The notes beneath the pieces are model-generated. The model ran no database searches, was not told the DNA's origin, and worked only from the letters and a program-made list of their open reading frames with translations. Shown one piece after another: positions 31,801 to 44,949 of a stretch of 64,000 bases of DNA. Both the position numbers and the translations under genes were made by a program. The stretch's first letter is position 1. Each line of letters opens with the position of its first letter. Source of the DNA: Dirofilaria immitis (Eukaryota; Nematoda; Chromadorea; Rhabditida; Onchocercidae); contig JAKNDB010000104.1 of NCBI GenBank assembly GCA_024305405.1, positions 248,001-312,000 on the forward strand, read 5' to 3'.

Positions 31801-33536
31801 TTAAAAATGCAAATTACAGAGCCTGTTATTACAATTACAACCTGAATTATGCTCATATCAAAATAATGGCAGATATGGTCATAATTATAATATAATAACC
31901 TGTAATAAAAATCTTAATAGCACTGTTAACAATAACAATAATTAAAACTTTGTATTTTGAATAATTTTTAAATTTTTAACAAGATTATTAGAAATAATTG
32001 ATATTTCAATTTCAATGAAAAGTTTCCAGCAATTTTGGTCGAAGTTTTAGGAAAAAGAAAAAGTTTTAATAAGATTTCAAGAAAATTATATTTGCGATAA
32101 ATTTATTAGATAATATTAATATCTTCCAATAGATGTGAATTATTAAAAATTAATTGAATATATATATATATATTATTTTGTATAAAAAATTAAAATTTTT
32201 ACACAATTTTATTAACGAAAGGAATGTTATAATATTGCCGACATTTGTTTTGCAAACAACATGCAGCTGCTTACTTTCTATTGTTATTATTGTTGTTGTT
32301 TGGTTTTTTAAAAGGTTGAAAAATTCGTTTTCAGATATTTTAAGTTACGGCAATATTTCAACGATTTAAAAAGTGGCATTTTAGCTCTTAGAGAAAGCTG
32401 TACTGTTCAATTCTTTCAGACATTTCTAAAATGACATTAAATTTTTTATTTAAATTAAAATTCTTTATTTATTTTACTATATCTAAAAAAATAAATATTC
32501 CACTTTTAATAAAATACAAAAAAATATGTTTTCTAAATTATTGCCACATATTGTTTAAAATTATTAAATAATTAATAATTTTGATTAGCGCAAACTCTAT
32601 CAATTATCTATTGGATAAATCATTTTATTGATTATTTTTAAAATTTTTGAGAAATGAAAGAAAAATCTGAAACTTAATACTTAAATATTTGCATAAACTA
32701 ATTCTCCAATAGATTTTGAATACTTAAAAACACTGAAGAACTTTGTTGTTAATTTAATTTTCTTTCAAAGTTCTACCTAACATAACTTTTTGATGCAAAT
32801 TTAAAATTTGTATTTAGTTTAGCATAATTTGTTGCTTGATAGATTTCAATTCAATTCGATCTTCTCTAGGACTTTATTTGAAGTATACAATTCTTCATTA
32901 TCAAATATCAGTTAGAAAATAACTGATATTATTTATTAAGTACAATCTGCAACACTATGTATTTTAATTAATTGCTCAAAAGTTTTAGACGAGAAATACA
33001 ACTTTTTGCGAGAAATCTTGAACTCTTACATCTTTTGTAGGATTTTCTCAGTTAAAAAAAAAAAAGAGAAAATTTTAATATTTGTTTGTTTATGCGCTTA
33101 CTTTTGACTTATAACTGCTATAAGTTCTACTTTTTAGGATTTCAATTTTTGTGGAAAAAAACATCCTTTTCTGATAATATTTTATCACCACCGATGTAGA
33201 GTTATCAAACAGTTGGATTATAAATATTTTTAGTCATCTGAATACATACACTTGTCAAAATACACACACTTTAACATAAATCTCTGTCAAAATTTATATT
33301 CTTTTTAAAATATTTGAAATAATACAAGTATTAAATATAACAAATTGATCGTATTTTATTCTGGCCATTTATTATCAAATTGAATTCTTAAAAAAGCTAA
33401 ATATTGTTTTTGCATTAAAGATCCGCCATATATTCTTTTAAAAATGCATATTATTATTAGTTAATATATTAAAGAGTAATTAGTTAAAGTTGGCTAAAGT
33501 TTAAAATAGTTTCTTCTGTTTAAATTCATTCTTATC

Positions 33537-33674
33537 CCAATCGAATAGATCATCAATGAGTAGATCTTAAAGTAAACATTTTAAGTAGCCTATCACTTTT
33601 ATCTCATCAAATCATTAAATTTAAATATTTCTCAAAATTGTCTGAGACAAAAAGGAAATGATCTATTCGATTGG
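33537..33674. repeat. Inverted repeat, 17-bp perfect arms
   Basis: CCAATCGAATAGATCAT at 33537-33553 is the exact reverse complement of 33658-33674; the spacer is 104 bases. There is no recognisable transposase. Confidence 0.85.
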
Positions 33675-34589
33675 AATAGATCTAACAATCATTTTTTAAA
33701 TTTTCGAAAAATAAACTTTCAACTTCTGAATTTTTCAATGTTATGCTAAATATTTCAAGAATTTTGCGAATGCAAATAATTTCAGTACATAAAAGCAAAA
33801 TTTAAATGGAAAAAACAAAAAACAAATTTGTTTAATATATCATTTAACAAAATCATTTAAATCATTTCATAAATAATAGAAATTGTCGGCATGCCTTATG
33901 CTTTACTTAAAAATTCCCTTTGTTAATTTACTTAATTAATTAACAAAACTTATCTGTTAAGTTTAAAAGGGAATGCTATTTTCGTGTAATATTTTTCTCT
34001 AATAATTTAGAATATTCATAGAATTAGTTTCAATTATAGGCAAATTAATAAATTTTTCAAATTGAGAATTTTTGCAACAGTTATTTACCGTATGATATCA
34101 GTAGCAATTCGATGTATCGTAATTTTATTGCTAAGATATCATAAAGTAAATAGATTCTTGAAAAAAAAGAACAAATTGCTAAAATAATTCAAATGTTCAA
34201 ATTTTCAAACATGATAAATAACCAAATAATATTAGCGGAGCATTTAATTTTTATTCCCTAATAATTTCAGTTTTTAATATTTAAAATCAAATAATGAAAG
34301 TTTATTAGAAATAGCAAATAAAATTCTATTAAATGATTTCATTCATTTAAATATATTTCGATTTTTAGAAACTTTACTCATAAAGCCTTGCGGGAAATAT
34401 ATTTTTAATTAATTACTATATTTTCTAATTTTTTTCCTCATTAATTAATTATAAATTTTTTATATTTTAGTTTACTAAAAGAAATAAAACGTTGAGTAAA
34501 AAATTAACATTTTAGATTTATCAAATGCGGAGAAAATATTGTATTTTTTCGATAAGGATTATTATAAACTCCAGATAATCGTCTTAAAT

Positions 34590-34765
34590 CCATCTGGCTA
34601 GGCAGTTTTATCTAAAATATATAAAAATGAACTGTAGAGTATGATTTGCATGGTCGAGAATGAACTGTAGAAAATCATTTTAAAATCCCTAGTCAAGTAG
34701 TTTTATCTACAAGCTATAAAAATAAACTATAGAGTTTGATTTGCATGGTCGAGAATGAACTAATT
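34590..34765. repeat. Imperfect ~95-bp tandem duplication upstream of the Kunitz gene
   Basis: GCATGGTCGAGAATGAACT occurs at 34648 and 34743, 95 bases apart, with related flanks (AGTTTTATCTA, GAACTGTAGAG/AAACTATAGAG, TGATTT). The second copy ends about 20 bases before the start codon, so it covers the presumed promoter or 5' leader. Confidence 0.85.
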
Positions 34766-34782
34766 GCAGCATTTCAAAAGAA

Positions 34783-37700
34783 ATGGATGCAACTTATATG
34801 ATTTTATTGATTGCATTTTTCTCGACTTCTAACGATGTAACAGTATCTGAAGGCAGTATCATAATTAAATTAAAAGCTACTTTATCAAATCGTCTATGTC
34901 AGGTAAAAAAATTGAATTTCATAGCCTATTATTATTGAAAATTAAACATTAATTGCATTCACAATAACTACTGATTTTTTTAATTAAACAAAAGTTTCCT
35001 AATATTTGTTGCTGTTTCTCTTTTCAAATTAATTCAAGTTTCTGAAATGTTTGTTTATACTCAGGAGTGTTAGCTATGCTTAGAATAGAAAATAAAGAAT
35101 AAATAAATTTAGAAGTTAAGATCAGGTCAAGGTCAAATCAAAGTCAAAGTTAAATTTAAAGAATTTATTTTGCATTTCGTTGTTATCAAACATTTAGAAT
35201 CGCAGTACTGAAATAAATATTAACTAGAGATGTCGTCGGATGAGAAATTCTGCTATACCCGGATTCTTACTTTTTCGTATAGACAATTAATCATCTCCAT
35301 GAATAATTTATAAACTTTTAATGCTTTATTGCAGCAACTTGTTCAACGTGGTAATTGTTCGCAGAAAATTCCACGATTTTATTACAATAATCGTGATCAT
35401 AAATGTCGAAAATTTATGTATAGGTAATGTTATTTGATTCTATTGATTTAATTTATTTTATTAATTTTTCATAGACGATAAGTTAAGAAATAAATGTAGC
35501 TAATTTCACTGCAATTTGAAATTGTTAAATATATTCAATCAATTATGTTTATTTTATATTACATCAAATCATGTTCAATTAATACCCAATCACTTTAAAA
35601 TGTTTCGAAATAATATTTCAATTTGATTGACGTAAGGCATTGATCAAGCCATAATTTAGTAAAATTTCTTGAAACTTTGGAAATATTAGCTATCTCTTTG
35701 AATAACTTGATAATTGTATGTAACTTTCTTAAAACTTTTTACAATAATTGATAATTATATACATCCGAATTTATTGGATTAGATCTTCTTGTCATTAACG
35801 TTAAAATTAAGATTGAAATTGATAAATAAAAATTTTTAGCGGTTGTAATGGAAATGATAATCGTTTCTTCACTCGAGAACAATGTCAAGCAACTTGTGGT
35901 AAAAGACGAAAATTTCATACAAAACAATCTTTTTCCAGTGGTTTTTTAATTTCAATAAATAATTCTAATTTTTTATTTATAGTTGAAATTAGCAAAATAT
36001 TTGTAATTGAATGATTATTCATAACTAATTGGAAATTATTAATTATTCATAACTAACTAATTGGAAATTATTAATTATTCATAACTAACTAATTGGAAAT
36101 TATTAATTATTCATAACTAACTAATTAGAAATTATTAATTATTCATAACTAACTAATTGGAAATTATTAATTATTCATAACTAACTAATTGGAAATTATT
36201 AATTATTCATAACTAACTAATTGGAAATTATTAATTATTCATAACTAACTAATTGGAAATTATTAATTATTCATAACTAACTAATTGGAAATTATTAATT
36301 ATTCATAACTAACTAATTGGAAATTATTAATTATTCATAACTAACTAATTGGAAATTATTAATTATTCATAACTAACTAATTGGAAATTATTAATTATTC
36401 ATAACTAACTAATTGGAAATTATTAATTATTCATAACTAACTAATTGGAAATTATTAATTATTCATAACTAACTAATTGGAAATTATTAATTATTCATAA
36501 CTAACTAATTGGAAATTATTAATTATTCATAACTAACTAATTGGAAATTATTAATTATTCATAACTAACTAATTGGAAATTATTAATTATTCATAACTAA
36601 CTAATTGGAAATTATTTTTTAAAAACAATCAATGTATTATTAAAAGTTTAAATTAATTTAGCTTAAATAGAATAAAATTTCTAAAAATTTTTATGAAAAT
36701 TAGCTGGAAAATTGCAAATTAAGCATTATAAATAGCAAAAACTACTGCTGATATGATAAAAAAATTTTCCGACAGTACAATTTCATGATTAATTAAAGTC
36801 AGGCAAATCATTTCCTTACTTCATGATAAACTATTACTGATTGAAGTTAAGGATAATATCTTAGATAAAAGAAATAACAAAATTTTACAAAAAATATAAT
36901 AGAAATATTGCTATTGCATGCAATATTGAGATCTCGAAGTTGTTACTGTAGGAAAATCAACATATTAAGATATTTAAATATTAATAATTTTTGAGCATAT
37001 TTTAGTTATCTGTAATCAACGATTTAATCCTCGATATCCAACTTTATGTCATCAGAATAAATCAGCTTGGCAGATACGTTATTTTTATAATATTGATAAA
37101 AATCGATGTCAACGTTTTTGGTATGGTGGTTGTATAGAATTCGAAAGAAATCGGAATATATTTGCTGATGAATGGGTTTAATTTTATTTTATTCTTCAAT
37201 TACAAAAAGAAATCGAATAATCCTATTCATATAATTGTTTCAATAATTGAATTCAGATATATCTAATTAATTATTAATGTTTTTTCACAAAAAAAAAAAA
37301 AAAAGAAATTTATTTTTTAGACGTGTAAATCACTGTGCGTACGAAAAACGCATCGTATATTAGAAGACAAGCGGAAAAATTCAATTTTAAAAAGACAATT
37401 AAAACAGGTAATTATAAAATATTTTATTAATTTTCTTCAACATCGCTTTCTTTTTCTTCTATTTTCCTAAATTTATTTTACTCTTCATTTTCAAAATCTC
37501 AAATAATCAAATTATCATTGAAAGATTTTCTTATTTTTTCAAGATATTTCTTAAAAGTTATGTTTATTTAAGGATGCAATTGAAATATTAATTTTAATAT
37601 TACACTTTTTCATATTCTGGCAATATGGATTAGGTAGTCAATAAAGAAATACAATAAAATAAAAAAGCGAAATGAATTCTCATATATATCGCTGTGTTAT

Positions 37701-40700
37701 CCATTCTTCCGGTTATTTCCCATAATTTATTTAATTAATCATTCATAAATATCAATGCATTTATAGTGTGCTTGCTGAACTTTGACACGAGTCTACGTTA
37801 TGGTTGTAAAAGTTTTGATTGGCGTCCACGATTTTTTACAATCAAACAAGCTCAAAATGTGAAATGTTTTGGTACGATGCTTCATGTCGAAAACGTAGCA
37901 GATTTATCAATATGTTTTATCATCGAGGAGCTTGCAAAAGATTATGTCAACAATCCGAGCAAACGGTAGTTGCAAAGTCTATCGTATTATATTTCACTTT
38001 TTATCAGTTATCATATTTGCGATTCATTTGTAAAATTTTGACTTAAATTAAAAAATCAAAATGCGTAAATGAAAGAGTTCGATATTTTGAATCTCTTTTA
38101 TCAGATTGAAGGTCAAAAATAAAAGTGAAAATTGAAGAACTTGTTATCAAGTATAGCTTCTACAATTCTCAGATTTTTTTAATTTTATGGTCAAAAAACG
38201 GTGCTTTTAATTACTTAAGTTATGATTATGCTAATTCGAAATTTTTTGAAAAAGTCGGAATTTTTTATTGCAATAGTTATTTAGCCATTTAATTCTTGGA
38301 AACATCATCTTTTAGCTTAATGATATGATTATTTTTTTGTTTCCAGATCCGAAATGCGTCGCGACGAGCAGGCGAATATCATATCGGACATATTTCGGCG
38401 ATGTTTTCACAACCATACAACTCCATACCGTCACATAGCGATCAACAATTAATACAGATGCGAAATATTTTTGATGGTTATCCTATAAATATTCGTTATC
38501 TTGAAACTGAAAATTTTTAATTAATTTTTGAAATAAGTTAAATTAAAATTTCAACTGGTTTTTATAATTATTTTTCTTTTAATTAATTTTTTCAGAATTT
38601 GTTGTTAATGCATATATTAAGTCTATTAATGCAACTCAATCGAAAATGTTAAATGTAAATCAGAATTATACGTCAGTTAATGGTATTTTTCCAAATGAAT
38701 TATATTAGCAATCACAAATAGCAATTTATAATTAGAAGTTTGAAAGTTTTTTAATAAAAAAATCGTTCTAAAGCTTTGCATAATATAATATATATTATTA
38801 AATCAAATATCATTTCACAGTTGATGTGAATAATTGAAACTTCATATTATAGCTCAAATTCAACAGAGTGAAATATCATGTTATACTTCAGATTCAGAGA
38901 AATATTAAGTTTCTGATCTTCTGGAAGAAGAATCAAATAAATTAAAACACTTTTTTTTGAAAATTTTAATTCATTTATTTAAATTTTAGTTAATTCAATT
39001 TCTGTTAATGATCATTCTGAAATACCTGTATTGCACTCGCATCGTAGATAAAACATCACCGAATGGTAATGCTAAGAATGATTTCGATTTTATTATTTTA
39101 CGGGCTGAACTTCGCCAGTTTCTGCAGAAAATTTCTCGAAGAGCAGCAAAAGAAGATGATAATGTGTATCATTTCGATCAATTTACGTCTGCTTTATCAA
39201 GTAAGAATTATAAATTAGAAAATGGGTTTAATTATTTGCACGAAGACATTAACTTACAACTTAAACAAACATAAAGTCATTTTGATTTTACTTGTCATTA
39301 AATTTATAATTTATTTTTGGGAGAAGATATTAATAAACATTGATAAAGTAGAGATTTTCTAATAGCAGTTGACATTGCAGAAAAATCAGAATGCGATGAA
39401 TTCGATTCAAAATTAGCAGATATATGTAATATCACAGAATGGACACCGCAATATTATTATGACATGAAGAATAATAAATGCCGGATATTCTGGAGTAGTA
39501 GATGTATCTCGGATAGCCATAATAATTTCGAAAATACTACAGATTGTCAGAAACGATTCGTAATAAGATGGCCTAATTTACGAGCAAGTTTGTTGATATC
39601 TCATTGATTTTAACGTTGGAAAAAGTTGTATATACTGATAGCTACATAATCCAAATATTTACGGGTAATGGGCGCTCAAAGATGATTGCTTAACATTTTG
39701 AAAGCATGCAAGGAAAATTGCAAACTTATATATACATATTAAGCAAGGTATAAATTATTAATGATTTATGAAATGATAAAGGTATAATCAAGTAATGACA
39801 TGAATTACGTAATGATGATAAAATATAGATTGCTTAAAAATTATGATATTTTATATTTAACTTTTGTCTCTTATATTTTTTAAGTGGTGTGTAGTTTTTC
39901 GAAAAAAAACTTATATATATTTAATTTCAATCTAAAAATCAAATAAATTAACATTTAAAAATTAATATTTCAAATTATGTACTATTTAAAGGTGATAATA
40001 AAGGATTCATACTATCCTCAATGTTGAGGACACGTTGTTTGGAATCAATATTATCAGGAAATTGCTCGAAAATGTAGGTTTTACAACAATTTATAGTTTT
40101 ATAATAGAAATACTGTAAAAAATAAATTTCTTGAAAATTTTAATAATGAAAGATATGAAATATTGATTTTTCTCTATTTATCAGAATATAAAAATAATTA
40201 ATGTAGTAGAATCAATATTGAAACATAACAGATGGAATAATTAAGGTATATTGCTTATAATTATAATCGAGATACGCAACGTTGTGAACCGCTCGTATTC
40301 AGCGAATGTGACAGCAACTTGAATCAATTTCTAAGGTTACGTCAATGTCAAGCAATGTGTCATCAATTTCGTGGTTTATCTCGTAGGTACTAAATTGTCT
40401 GTTTTTAATTACTTTTTTTCAGGCATCAGAATCTAGTTTTGCTAATCTATTCGTTCGCTTCCATAAGTTCATGCGATTTAACTACAGCCAGTGATTAGCC
40501 TTCAATCTAACAATTGTTATCATTGAATTACTTTCCCATGGCAATAATAATGAATCTATCGACTTCTAATTCTAAATTCCCTTGTTCAGAATCTAGAAAT
40601 AAAGAAATTGTGATTACTATGAGCTTCAATATCTTATAGTCAAACTTTTTTGATTTTAGAATATTGCTTAATCTGTTAAACTATAGCTATGGAAATGAAT

Positions 40701-42676
40701 TGTCTTTTACCTTTGATGATAGTGAAATATTCGAGAAAAGTGATTGTGCAGAAAGGGCTGGAATACTTCTTATTACAATCAGAAGCATGGTGTTTCTAAT
40801 AAACATGTAGAAATAGATAATCTCGAATTCTCGTACTACGTTCAATTTTTCTGATAAGCAATAAATCTGAATGTATTGATTGTTCGAATGAACGTAATTT
40901 TTAACCATCAGTGTTCTTGATTATCAATAATTTTTACGTCAGCTTCATTAAAATTCTTTTATCGATTAATATGCATCTTTTGAAAAGATTGATCAATATC
41001 AAAAGTGGCAGAATATAGATTTAAAAACTACTTTTCAATAATGATCTTATCAATTTCTCATCTCTCGACATAGAATCCATGAATCAAGTATTCTTCAAAC
41101 ATTCAATTTCGAAATATTCGTTAGTTTATGATCTTTAGACATCTGAAGCTTATTCGATAGATGCTCTAAAAATTTAAAATTTTTGAACGTAGCAAATCAT
41201 AGTGAAAAACACATTTATATCAAAAAAATCCAATTTAAATATAAGGTATTAATTTAAGCTGAATGTTCCGAACCATTGGATCGTGGACATTGGTGTCAAT
41301 CGATATCACATCGTTATTATTACAATTCCGGTACAAATACCTGTAAAGGCTTTTACTATACAGGATGCGGGAAAAGTCGGAATATATTCATGACGCAAGA
41401 AGAGTGTAACGAAAAGTAAGTGCGAGGTTTGAAATGAGTCATTTAATTATTATTATTAATTAAAATTTTTGACCTTGAAATAATTGCAATTCTAGAATTC
41501 TCGAAAAAAGTTTGAGGAACCGAAAAAATGGTATAGCTCTTTATCAAAAGAAACTGATTAAATTCAAATTCGATTAAAAGTATCAGCAAATTTGAAATCA
41601 TAAAAATCTCTGTATCTTTTTAATCCATTTTTCTTCAGATGTATCAATCAAGCAAATTCATCATTTTCAGTGCCGTTATTAGAGATTAATTCATCTAAAC
41701 AAATACACCGTAAGTTTATTTTTAATTCTATTCAAAATTACAGTAATCTTTCGGTGATCAATTTTTAATTATGTTATATTATCATATTGAAAATGAAAGG
41801 TGACAGAAAATTAAGTGATTTTTTTACAGTAGATCAAGATGTAAAACCAACAGAAAAACAGGTATCGCGTGTGCATCAAATTTTGATAACCGATACTGTT
41901 TCCTATCTAAAACCGATGATCAATGGCTTCAATATGGAAAGTGTATTGGTTATAGGTAATCAGATTTGTTCTTATATTTGAAAAGTCAAAAAGAGGAAAT
42001 TATGGGCAATTTTTTCATAGGAAGTAATTTTTGTAAATGTTGAATATATTCAATATATTGATGCGGTTAAAATCAATACTTATTACAGCTATCCTGAAAA
42101 CCGGTATCATCAGTTGTTTTTTTAGATATAATATTACCGGAAAAAGACTCGTCTAACAAGTTATCTTTGTTCAATGGAATCAGGTGGTATTTGTTGTAAA
42201 CAGGTACTTGTGTATTCGGGAAAAATAAACTCGATTAAGTTTCAAAATCAATCATTGTTGTAAAATTATTATTCCATTTTATGTTTATTCTTGATAAATT
42301 TAGCAAAATTCGTAACTTTCTAATTCTTATCAAATAAGATGATATGAATGATAGAGATAACGATCGTTTATCATTGTAAAAGACAATCATTTAAAGATGT
42401 CGGCAGTGAAATAAATAATTCCTTATCATCACAGATTTTGTTGACGACGAACGGTGATGAGAAATGTCGTACGGTTCAACCGTGGCTAAAAGGCATACAT
42501 TTGTATTCTTGGTTTTTCACCGTCGATCAGCGACCTGATACGATCAATAAGCAAGTTTCAAACAAAACGGTTGCAGTGCTGATAATTTTATCACCAATGA
42601 ATTGCCAAAGCATATGCCGATAATTGTTTTATCATTATCTTTCCTGAAATGCATATCGAATCACTCGAAACATTAG
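34783..42676 (+). CDS. Secreted multi-Kunitz-domain protein
   Basis: Extracellular protein built of Kunitz/BPTI modules, likely a serine-protease inhibitor or cuticle/molting protein. Exon 1 (34783-34902) begins with a signal peptide (core YMILLIAFF). Further exons: 35335-35423, 35840-35898, 37006-37175, 37321-37354 (or to 37407), 37767-37965, 38347-38476, 38596-38682, 38990-39200, 39366-39559, 39992-40073, 40246-40382, 41259-41415, 41639-41709, 41800-41955, 42126-42183, and a tail near 42340-42676. Kunitz domains: K1 (exons 1-3), K2 (37006-37354), K3 (37767-37965), K4 (39366-39559, sixth Cys not seen), K5 (39992-40382), K6 (41259-41709); then degenerate copies. A linker with NAT and NYT glycosylation sites lies between K3 and K4. 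K3 needs one more T in the run 37832-37837. The reading frame is unresolved at 38990-39060, 39559/39992 and in the last exon; the stop may be 42621-42623 or 42674-42676. Confidence 0.85.
36015..36616. repeat. 32-bp minisatellite, about 18.5 copies
   Basis: The segment AATTGGAAATTA recurs every 32 bases from 36027 to 36603, giving 18 full periods plus a partial unit. Copies are nearly identical; the fourth has AATTAGAAAT. It lies in the Kunitz-gene intron 35899-37005. Confidence 0.97.
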
Positions 42677-42690
42677 ATTTTTATAAAAGA

Positions 42691-42696
42691 AATAAA
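42691..42696 (+). promoter_or_regulatory. Putative polyadenylation signal of the Kunitz gene
   Basis: AATAAA 15 bases after the stop at 42674-42676 (68 bases after the alternative stop at 42621-42623). The hexamer is common in A/T-rich DNA, so the position is the main support. Confidence 0.45.
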
Positions 42697-44029
42697 ATGG
42701 ATTAAATGATAATATTTGATTGGAGATCTTAATGATGTTGTAGCTATCTAAATATTTGGCCAGCAAATTAATTGTTCTACAAATTTTATTCCCGAGGATT
42801 TAGTTCAAATTTTTTATTTTCTGTTAAGACTATGTCCAAAGAAAAAATTGGAATTTTAAGACTGCCAAAAATATTATAACTCAAATTCTTGTGGCAAAAT
42901 ACTTTCTAAAAAATTGAAAAAAATGATAATTTTATATTATCATTTAAAGTGCGCATACTTTTTACCAAATTTCATCACATAACCGGTCCCAATGGAAATT
43001 TAAATTTAATTCAATTTTTTAATTTCAAAAAACAAAATTTAACCAAAACTATTTGACGTGAATTCGCTGCTTTAAATAACGCAAATAAAATAAGGTAATA
43101 TTTTTGGAATACGTGATACAGTTAACCTCGATAGTAAAGTGACCTACTTGTTATCATTATGATAATTTTAAATTGGCACTTATATTAATCTAAAATAATT
43201 TGATCTTCCCTCTTGTTTTCCGTTTCATATTTATTTCATTTGCTTTACTTAATCATTTCCTGTGTTCACAATTAATTGAAATTTTTATTTTAATTCTATT
43301 CATTTAAATTGCTTTTCTGTAATGGTAGTAAAATATTGAATTTATAGATTTCTAAAAATTTTGAAATCACTTCTAATTATCATTGATATATATTCATCCG
43401 TTATACATTGATTTGTATTTTACTAAATATTTTGTATTCATTTAATGCTTAATTTTTTTATTTTTCGTTTGATCAAACAGATCTCATTTGCTGAAACTTC
43501 CATTTAGTTATCAAAATATTCATCTCAATGACAATCATAATTTTATTATTTCAAAATTTTAATCAGATTTCGAAAGTTTAGTTAAATAAAAAGTTATTTG
43601 TTTTAAAATGAAACAGCATGAAATCACTGAAGATGAAATATAGCGGGTCAATCAAACATGATTTTATGAATCCTTCAAGATTCCTCAGCACTTCTGATAT
43701 TCGCTCTTCTTTCCTTTTTTTTTTGTAAATTATTAATGATGTAAAATTTTATCAGCAGACATACAAATCCTTTCAAATTTTTTTTTTAAATTTGGGCAGA
43801 CATTACATTTGTGTCTTTTGTTCTGTATAGATTTTGCGTGAAATTGATTGTATCGATTATGCTAGATTCTGGGACGGAAATTAGCGTATCATTCCTTTTT
43901 CAACTATTGTCCTTCATGAAAAGCTAGAATTTCTCAACTCATAGGTAAAAGTAAAAAAGAACCGGTTTTTTAAGGAAAGAAATTACCGGAAAATATGAAA
44001 ATTTATTGTTGTTGATACATACAGGTACT

Positions 44030-44061
44030 ACTAATACTATTAGTACTACTACTACTACTAT
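44030..44061. repeat. TAC-rich trinucleotide array
   Basis: TACTAC units, imperfect, in the intergenic region. Confidence 0.75.
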
Positions 44062-44871
44062 TTTGGGTAATATGCAAGAAAGGATAAATGAATGAATGAA
44101 AGTTTGTGTATATGTTGTACTCATGTGAGAAATGGAAGAAATGGGAAGGTAAATGGATACATTAATGAGAAAATTTTGAAGGTAGGTATAACAACTGATG
44201 TGGACATGATGAAAAAAAATATGAAATTCGGAAGTGATGTGAAAAAGGCGAGAAAAAAGGTAGAAAAAAATTGAGGAAAAAATAGCTAAGATTTGTGAAA
44301 TTTCTTCATTTTTTTCAATGATCTTTGGCAAATTATGATAACATATATATATGTGGATGGGACAGATTAATGAGACAATCAAGTGAACAGGTAAAATTTC
44401 TCATCCTTTATATTGGCCAGTAATAAAAGCGGATGTTTCTTTGCTATCTTTATTTCTTCTAAATTAGATTTAAACAAATTTTGAATCTCTAATTAAATAG
44501 TTTTATTAAGACTTTTTTAAAATTCAAATTATTGAAGCTTGAAATTTATATTCATAATAATCGATATCATCTATTTCGCAACAGGTGTCAAATTATTACG
44601 ATTATTATTATTATTATTACAATCATCCGATTAATCGATTCGAATAAATTAAATAATATGAACGAATGTATTTGGCGTTATTGCTTTATTTAAATTAAAC
44701 ATGAAAAATATTCGAAGTTCTATTAAAAAGATACAATTCTGCGAAGTAACTTTCATAAAGTCTTTATAATGAAAATTTTTAATCATATCTATAGAATGTT
44801 GAATACCAAGGAGATTTTCCTTTTCCTCTTTTGTGGCCATTGTTGATAAACAAGCTATTGGCTTCTAAGAA

Positions 44872-44949
44872 TCAGGAAAAGTTTTCCAATTTTGATATAA
44901 TTTTTAAGGGTCAAGAAAAATTTTACAATTTTGATGCAACCTTTAAATA
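44872..44949. repeat. Two imperfect 39-bp tandem copies
   Basis: TCAGGAAAAGTTTTCCAATT at 44872 recurs as TCAAGAAAAATTTTACAATT at 44911. The period is 39 bases. No gene support. Confidence 0.7.

Larger units (their letters stand above)
28818..34782. other. Intergenic, no gene seen
   Basis: Six kilobases of A/T-rich DNA between the STAR stop codon and the Kunitz start codon. Open frames are short and phenylalanine/isoleucine rich, as expected from composition. It holds a long-armed inverted repeat near 33.6 kb and a promoter-proximal duplication at its right end. Confidence 0.6.

Noticed and set aside
37355..37407. Extended version of the K2 exon ending at the donor at 37408
   Set aside because: The shorter donor at 37355 gives the correct phase into K3 without any base change; the longer form is kept only as an alternative.
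41470..41478. TGACCTTGA nuclear-receptor-like site in a Kunitz intron
   Set aside because: A single nine-base match without neighbouring half-sites is expected by chance in a window of this size.
43939..44382. 147-residue open frame on the minus strand
   Set aside because: Hydrophobic low-complexity peptide running through a TAC repeat; no family resemblance and no splice context.
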